A stretch of 64,000 nucleotides of DNA from Hirsutella rhossiliensis (taxonomy: Eukaryota; Ascomycota; Sordariomycetes; Hypocreales; Ophiocordycipitaceae): the NCBI RefSeq assembly GCF_020360975.1, contig NW_025408670.1:2170001-2234000 (forward strand), given 5' to 3'. Numbering within the stretch: position 1 is the stretch's first letter; each line of letters starts with the position of its first letter. Made by a program: the position numbers and the translations under genes. Below are positions 60,080-64,000 of this stretch, piece after piece. Under the pieces are notes generated by a model. The model worked only from the letters and a program-made list of their open reading frames with translations. It ran no database searches and was not told the DNA's origin.

Positions 60080-60960
60080 TTAGTAGGTTTTCTTCTCTTT
60101 ATAAGGTTATCTATATTCTTTAAAGTAATACCTAAGTTTCTTATAGTTAAAATACTTTCCTTTATTTTTCTATATTATATCTAGATCTATTTTACCTAGG
60201 TTAATTATATAGGCGTAGGTAATAAGAGTTTCGCGCTTTTTTTTATAGTTAGCGCGTTAGTTAAAGTTATTTTTATAAGAAAGGTTCTAGTTTCCTTTTT
60301 TTTTTCTTTTCTTAGCGTTATATATACTATCTATTATCGATTTATATTATTATAGTAATATAGTCTAAGAGGTTATTAGGTCGATTTTCCTTATAAAGCT
60401 CGTCCTTAGCTTCTTTTTTAAGCCCGTTATAAAATCGTAATATAAGAGGTTCGTTATTTTAATTAAGCTTTAAGGTAACGTAATAGAACTTTATAGTATA
60501 ATCTAATATTAAGATCCTTTATTAAAGTTCTTAAAGTTTCTATTTAGCTTTTTATTTCTCGTTAGTTATTCTAAATACCTTTATAATAGCTTCTTTAAAT
60601 CCTTAGAAACTAATAAAGACTTTACCTATCTTATTATCTTATCGCGCTAGCTAGTTATCGAGAAAGTCCCTTATAATAAGTCTAAACTAAGTAAGTACTA
60701 TTTTAAATAAATAATTTCCTATATAGAGTACCTTTTCGACTAAGTCTAAGAGTTTAGTAAGGTAAAACCGGTAGTAGGCCTTAAGTTAAGTAAGAAAGTC
60801 TTAAAGCGTACTATAAGTACTATTAAATAGTCCTAGCTATTTTAGATTAACTACTTTTCTAAGGTCCTTAACTTATCTATTACCTCCTTTATTCCTAAGT
60901 AACTATACCTTATATTAAAGGGTAATAATCTTATATATTATATCCTAAGGCGATATAGTA
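60080..60960 (-). pseudogene. G1-b Gag relic with zinc knuckle
   Basis: Minus-strand frame: a capsid-like part with KVLYIGNYLFKIVLTxF (about 60738-60690) and RDFLDN (about 60670), matching the retrotransposon Gag core (QVxYxxSxLxGxAxxWF... type), then GFKEAIIKVFRITNEK (about 60600-60550), a basic linker, and the knuckle KYFNYKKLRYYFKEYR at 60160-60110 (CFNCKKxGHxxxxC before RIP). Gag forms the capsid and binds the RNA. Confidence 0.8.
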
Positions 60961-61059
60961 GCTCTAAAGTTAGTTAATTTAGTTTACTATATAGGTATAT
61001 TAATAGTTATAATATTACTTAGAGTAACGCGGTATTATACTAAATAAGAGCTTTTAACG

Positions 61060-61529
61060 TATAACGACTAGTATTATTTCTAAAAGATAAACCTATTAAG
61101 GGGTTTATATTAGTAGATATAATAAAGCGTAGTCTAAGTAATAATAAGTATATTATATTAGTAATAAGTTAGAGGTTATAGACTATAGACTATAACTAGG
61201 TAATTAGAATTAAAGATAAAATCGTAATAAAGATCTATATTAAAAGCTAGAGAGCTATCTATTTAAAGGAGTAAAAGTAGGTAGCTATATATACTTATAG
61301 AGACTATCCTTAGATTATAGTTTTAGCTATAATCCCCTTTATAGCTTACTATAGCTTACTTATAAGCTATACTCCTAAGTAGTAATCTATCTATATAAGG
61401 CTTACTTAGCTTATATACGCTTTAAGTAAGCTAAGCCTAAGTAACTTCTTATCCTAACTATTATTCTAAGCCGCTTTATTACGTAAACGTAGCTAGCTTT
61501 CCTATAGCCCGCTAACTATAGTTATAATA
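61060..61529 (-). repeat. G1-b 5' LTR (470 bp)
   Basis: Forward from TATAACGAC to GTTATAATA, then the TSD CCTAG. On the minus strand the interior starts at 61059 (CGTTAAAAGC...), where the primer-binding site must lie; the tRNA cannot be assigned. Confidence 0.92.
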
Positions 61530-61534
61530 CCTAG

Positions 61535-62555
61535 CCGTTTACTTAGATCTAGTATAAGTTTAATAGGTAATTAAATAGACTAGCTACTATATATAATTAA
61601 ACGTATTATATAAACTAGCTACTATATAGTATTATACGCGTTAAATATAGACTAGCTACCGGTCTTATAAGTTAAAGTAAAAGTAGTAATAACTATTTAT
61701 ATTTTTCTCTACCCGCTTAAGATTTAGTAGGTTCTTTATCCTTTATATATACTATAGTAAGTATAAGACCTTACTTAGGGCTTTAACTAAGTAATATCTT
61801 AACCTTATAATTATATAATAGTAGTATAGTATATTAATAGTATTTCCTAGTATTTTTCTTAGATAGGTATAAGTATTTCTCTATAATTTCCTTACTATAT
61901 TCTTATAGTAACTTCTTAAGGAAATCTTAATCTAGTCCCTAAGGAGCTATTATTACTAAGGAAATTATAGTATATTCCCTATATAATATATCCCTAAGGT
62001 AAATCTCTATAAAATATCTATATAATCCGCTTAGTTATTATTTTTAGGATTTCTAGGTAATTTCCTAGAGTTTACTTAGTAGCTTCTAAGTTCTTTCTTT
62101 TATAAAGAGCCTTAAGAAGTTAAAGGTAACTTCCTTAAGGAAAGTAGATATCGTTATAAGTACCTATATTATAGACTATAAGATATCCTATAATAAATAC
62201 CTAAGGTAAAAGAATTAACTAATATCCTTATTAGTTTCCTATAGCGTTTAAGTAAGAGTTATATTAATAAAGAATTATAATAAAGTTATATAGATTTCTA
62301 AGGTTAATATAAGGAATAACTTATATCTTATCTAAAATATAACTTAGTATAACTAATACTAAGGGTATAAGGCGACTAAGCTAAAAGTAAAATACTATTA
62401 AGACTAAGGGCGCTAGGTAGCTAAACTAAGGTAATAAATAAGTAGGGCTAAGGGTATAATATAGCTAAGCTAGGGAAAACTAATTATAACTAAAGGTACT
62501 TTATAGCTAAGCTAGTAATAAAATAAATAAGGCTAGGGATATAATAAGGCTAACC
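61535..62555. other. Unassigned AT-rich sequence right of G1-b
   Basis: No coding frame recognised. Near the start, ACTAGCTAC occurs three times at 35-37-bp spacing (61579, 61614, 61651). Around 62350-62540 the motif GCTAAGCTAG/GGCTAAGGG recurs irregularly. Together with 53671-53694 this is the pre-insertion host sequence of G1-b. Confidence 0.6.
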
Positions 62556-63830
62556 TAGTAACCGACCGTCTTATACTATAGGGGTAAGGGTAGGGCGAGG
62601 GATCTCTTCCTTAGCTTCCTTCTTTATCGGTTCCTTAGGGCCTACTAGTATATTAGCTAGGGTATCCTATATATTAAAGGCTCTATAAATAAGTATACTA
62701 TAAGTATTATTTAGGGCTAGGTCTACTAAGAATATTATAGTAGTTTATTATAAGAGGCTAGAATTTAATTATAAATTACTACTACTAGTACTTATATAGT
62801 TAGGCTTAGGTTCTAGAATCCGCTTAGGTATACGTTAGTAAACCGTTAGTTTAATAAGTTAAAATAGGCTATTATATTAGCTATATAAGGGCGGGCCGCT
62901 ACTAGTATATATAAAGGGCTAATATAGGCAGCTCTTTAATATACTATAGTAAGCTTAAGCGAGTTATCTAAGAAGTAAGCGGTAAATGTAAACTAATAGA
63001 TAAAGCTAGCGGGCACTATAATAAGGGCGGTATACTAGCTAAGTAAGAGGTTAGCGTTAGCCTCCTTATAAATAGCAGCGAATAAATTTACTTAAATTAT
63101 AGCTGCGTTTAAGGCTCTATAAACTAGCGCTTTTAACTTAAAGTAAACGATACTTAAGTAGCTATCTATATCGCCTAGGTTATTATAATATACTATAAAA
63201 GGTATAATAAGGAATAGTCTAGGCTTTCCGCGGCTTAGAACTTAAAAGGGGTTAAGCTTTTATTAAACTAATATTAGGGCCTATTCCTTAGTAAATAAGT
63301 TAGCCCGCTTAAAGGGAGTAAAGGGTAGGGCTATAATAGTAATAAGTAAGCGTTTAGTAAATAGGTTCCTTAATAGCTTATTAAAGGTAAGGTCTACTAT
63401 ACTAGATCCTTTAGTTTTAGCTAGGGTACGCTTAAGGTTCTCTTTAAACTTATAAGTTCTTAGTATATTAATAGCCTCGCGCTCTTTTATAGCGGCGGCC
63501 TTAAATATCTTTAAATAGGTAAGGAAGTACTTTATACTAGTAATAGTAGCGACGATCTTTAGTATCTAAGCGTTTATAAAGGCTACCTATTTAGATAGGA
63601 GCTTATTAACGATATCGGCTAAGATAGTAATAATCTACGTAGCTTTAAGGGCGCTAGTTATTATCTTAGTTTTATCGAGGAAGATAGCCTTATCTAGGTC
63701 GCGTAGTAATAAGGGAAGAAGCTCGTCCTTATTAAACGATAAGGTAAACTACCCGCGGGCGTTTTAAGGGGTACTAAGGGTTTTCCCTATAATACTTAAA
63801 ACTAAAGGTAGCGAGTCGCTAAATAAATTA
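62556..63830 (-). pseudogene. Unidentified minus-strand coding relic
   Basis: Minus-strand frame with few TAA/TAG for this window: DELLPLLLRDLDKAIFLDKT (about 63730-63670), AINILRTYKFKENLKRTLAK (about 63470-63410), KRANLFTKE near 63300, GKPRLFLIIPFIVYYNNLGD (about 63225-63165), RALNAAII near 63110; after one frame change, LANILVGPKEPIKKEAKEE (about 62660-62605). Leu/Ile/Lys/Ala-rich, no zinc knuckle, no RT or integrase motif. No terminal repeats seen. It could be part of an unrecognised transposon or a duplicated host gene caught by RIP. Confidence 0.4.
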
Positions 63831-64000
63831 CTAAAGCTTAATAGTAATAAAGTATAGTTATTAAAGTAAAAGTATAATAAAGTACTAGGAATAAAGTAAT
63901 AAGAAGTACTAACTTACTATAGTTAGATAGTTATTATTATATTTTTACTAGTTTAAGTAATAGCGGGAGTTATAGTAGTAATATAATAAGCAGCGGTACT
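63831..64000. other. Unassigned right edge
   Basis: AT-rich sequence upstream (on the minus strand) of the relic at 62556-63830. No feature recognised. It ends with two GCAGCGG-like sites that kept CpA. Confidence 0.5.

Larger units (their letters stand above)
53700..61529 (-). mobile_element. G1-b: complete Gypsy chromovirus (minus strand)
   Basis: 7830 bp, two 470-bp LTRs and 5-bp TSD. From right to left: 5' LTR, gag with CCHC knuckle, protease, RT, RNase H, integrase, chromodomain, antisense frame, polypurine tract, 3' LTR. It is the full-length reference for G1-a. It is heavily RIP-mutated; catalytic YLDD reads YLDN. Nothing is nested in it, so it is among the younger insertions. Confidence 0.94.

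Noticed and set aside
37219..61529. TAA and TAG at Gln positions in many frames, TGA nearly absent: possible ciliate-like genetic code
   Set aside because: CpA and TpG are lost equally in LTRs and untranslated parts, Trp codons are hit too, and catalytic Asp codons became Asn (G-to-A). RIP explains all of it without a code change.
61579..61660. CRISPR-like or satellite array (ACTAGCTAC three times)
   Set aside because: The repeat is 9 bp, only three units occur, spacers share AT-rich sequence, and the organism is a fungus. At most it is a small degenerate tandem repeat.

Overview
The window looks like transposon-packed heterochromatin of a filamentous ascomycete (Pezizomycotina). CpA and TpG are almost absent over all 64 kb while TpA is in large excess, on both strands and in coding and non-coding repeats alike. 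This is the mark of repeat-induced point mutation (RIP). Reading frames are full of TAA/TAG where Gln (CAA/CAG) or Trp (TGG) codons should be. I see no intact gene, tRNA or rRNA. Everything recognisable is a dead transposable element, so coding entries are given as pseudogenes with approximate limits.

Left block (1-24.5 kb). C0, a minus-strand Copia element (family C), runs off the left edge. A forward copy, C1, sits inside its 5' LTR (TSD GTTAC). Next is a minus-strand fragment of another Copia family (K2), whose reverse transcriptase is split by a 697-bp solo LTR (S1, TSD ATAAG). A third family-C copy, C2 (minus), spans 8.6-20.9 kb and is interrupted by a 5.9-kb Tad1-like LINE (L1) that keeps endonuclease, RT and RNase H signatures. 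The 3' half of a second LINE family (LINE-A) follows.

Middle block (24.5-53.7 kb). A minus-strand Copia relic (K3) and a forward Gag-like relic (Y) are the oldest layer. A full-length 7.2-kb LINE (LINE-B, TSD AATATAGTTATTTTA) split K3 and later received a second solo LTR (S2, TSD TATAG). A Gypsy element, G2 (257-bp LTRs, TSD CTTTA), split Y and now spans 35.75-50.86 kb, because it holds the best-preserved Copia copy (C3, 486-bp LTRs, TSD ATAAT) and a 5'-truncated Gypsy chromovirus (G1-a). The 5' part of another LINE copy (LINE-A') closes the block.

Right block (53.7-64 kb). A structurally complete minus-strand chromovirus, G1-b (7,830 bp, two 470-bp LTRs, TSD CCTAG), carries gag, protease, RT, RNase H, integrase and chromodomain relics. 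Unidentified sequence follows, with a minus-strand coding relic at about 62.6-63.8 kb.

Most notable: a minus-strand reading frame of about 460 codons embedded in the 3' part of both LINE-B and LINE-A, of no family I recognise; antisense reading frames between pol and the 3' LTR of the Gypsy elements; an in-frame Gypsy/Gypsy chimera at about 45.59 kb; and surviving CpA sites that sit mostly in the context GCA.
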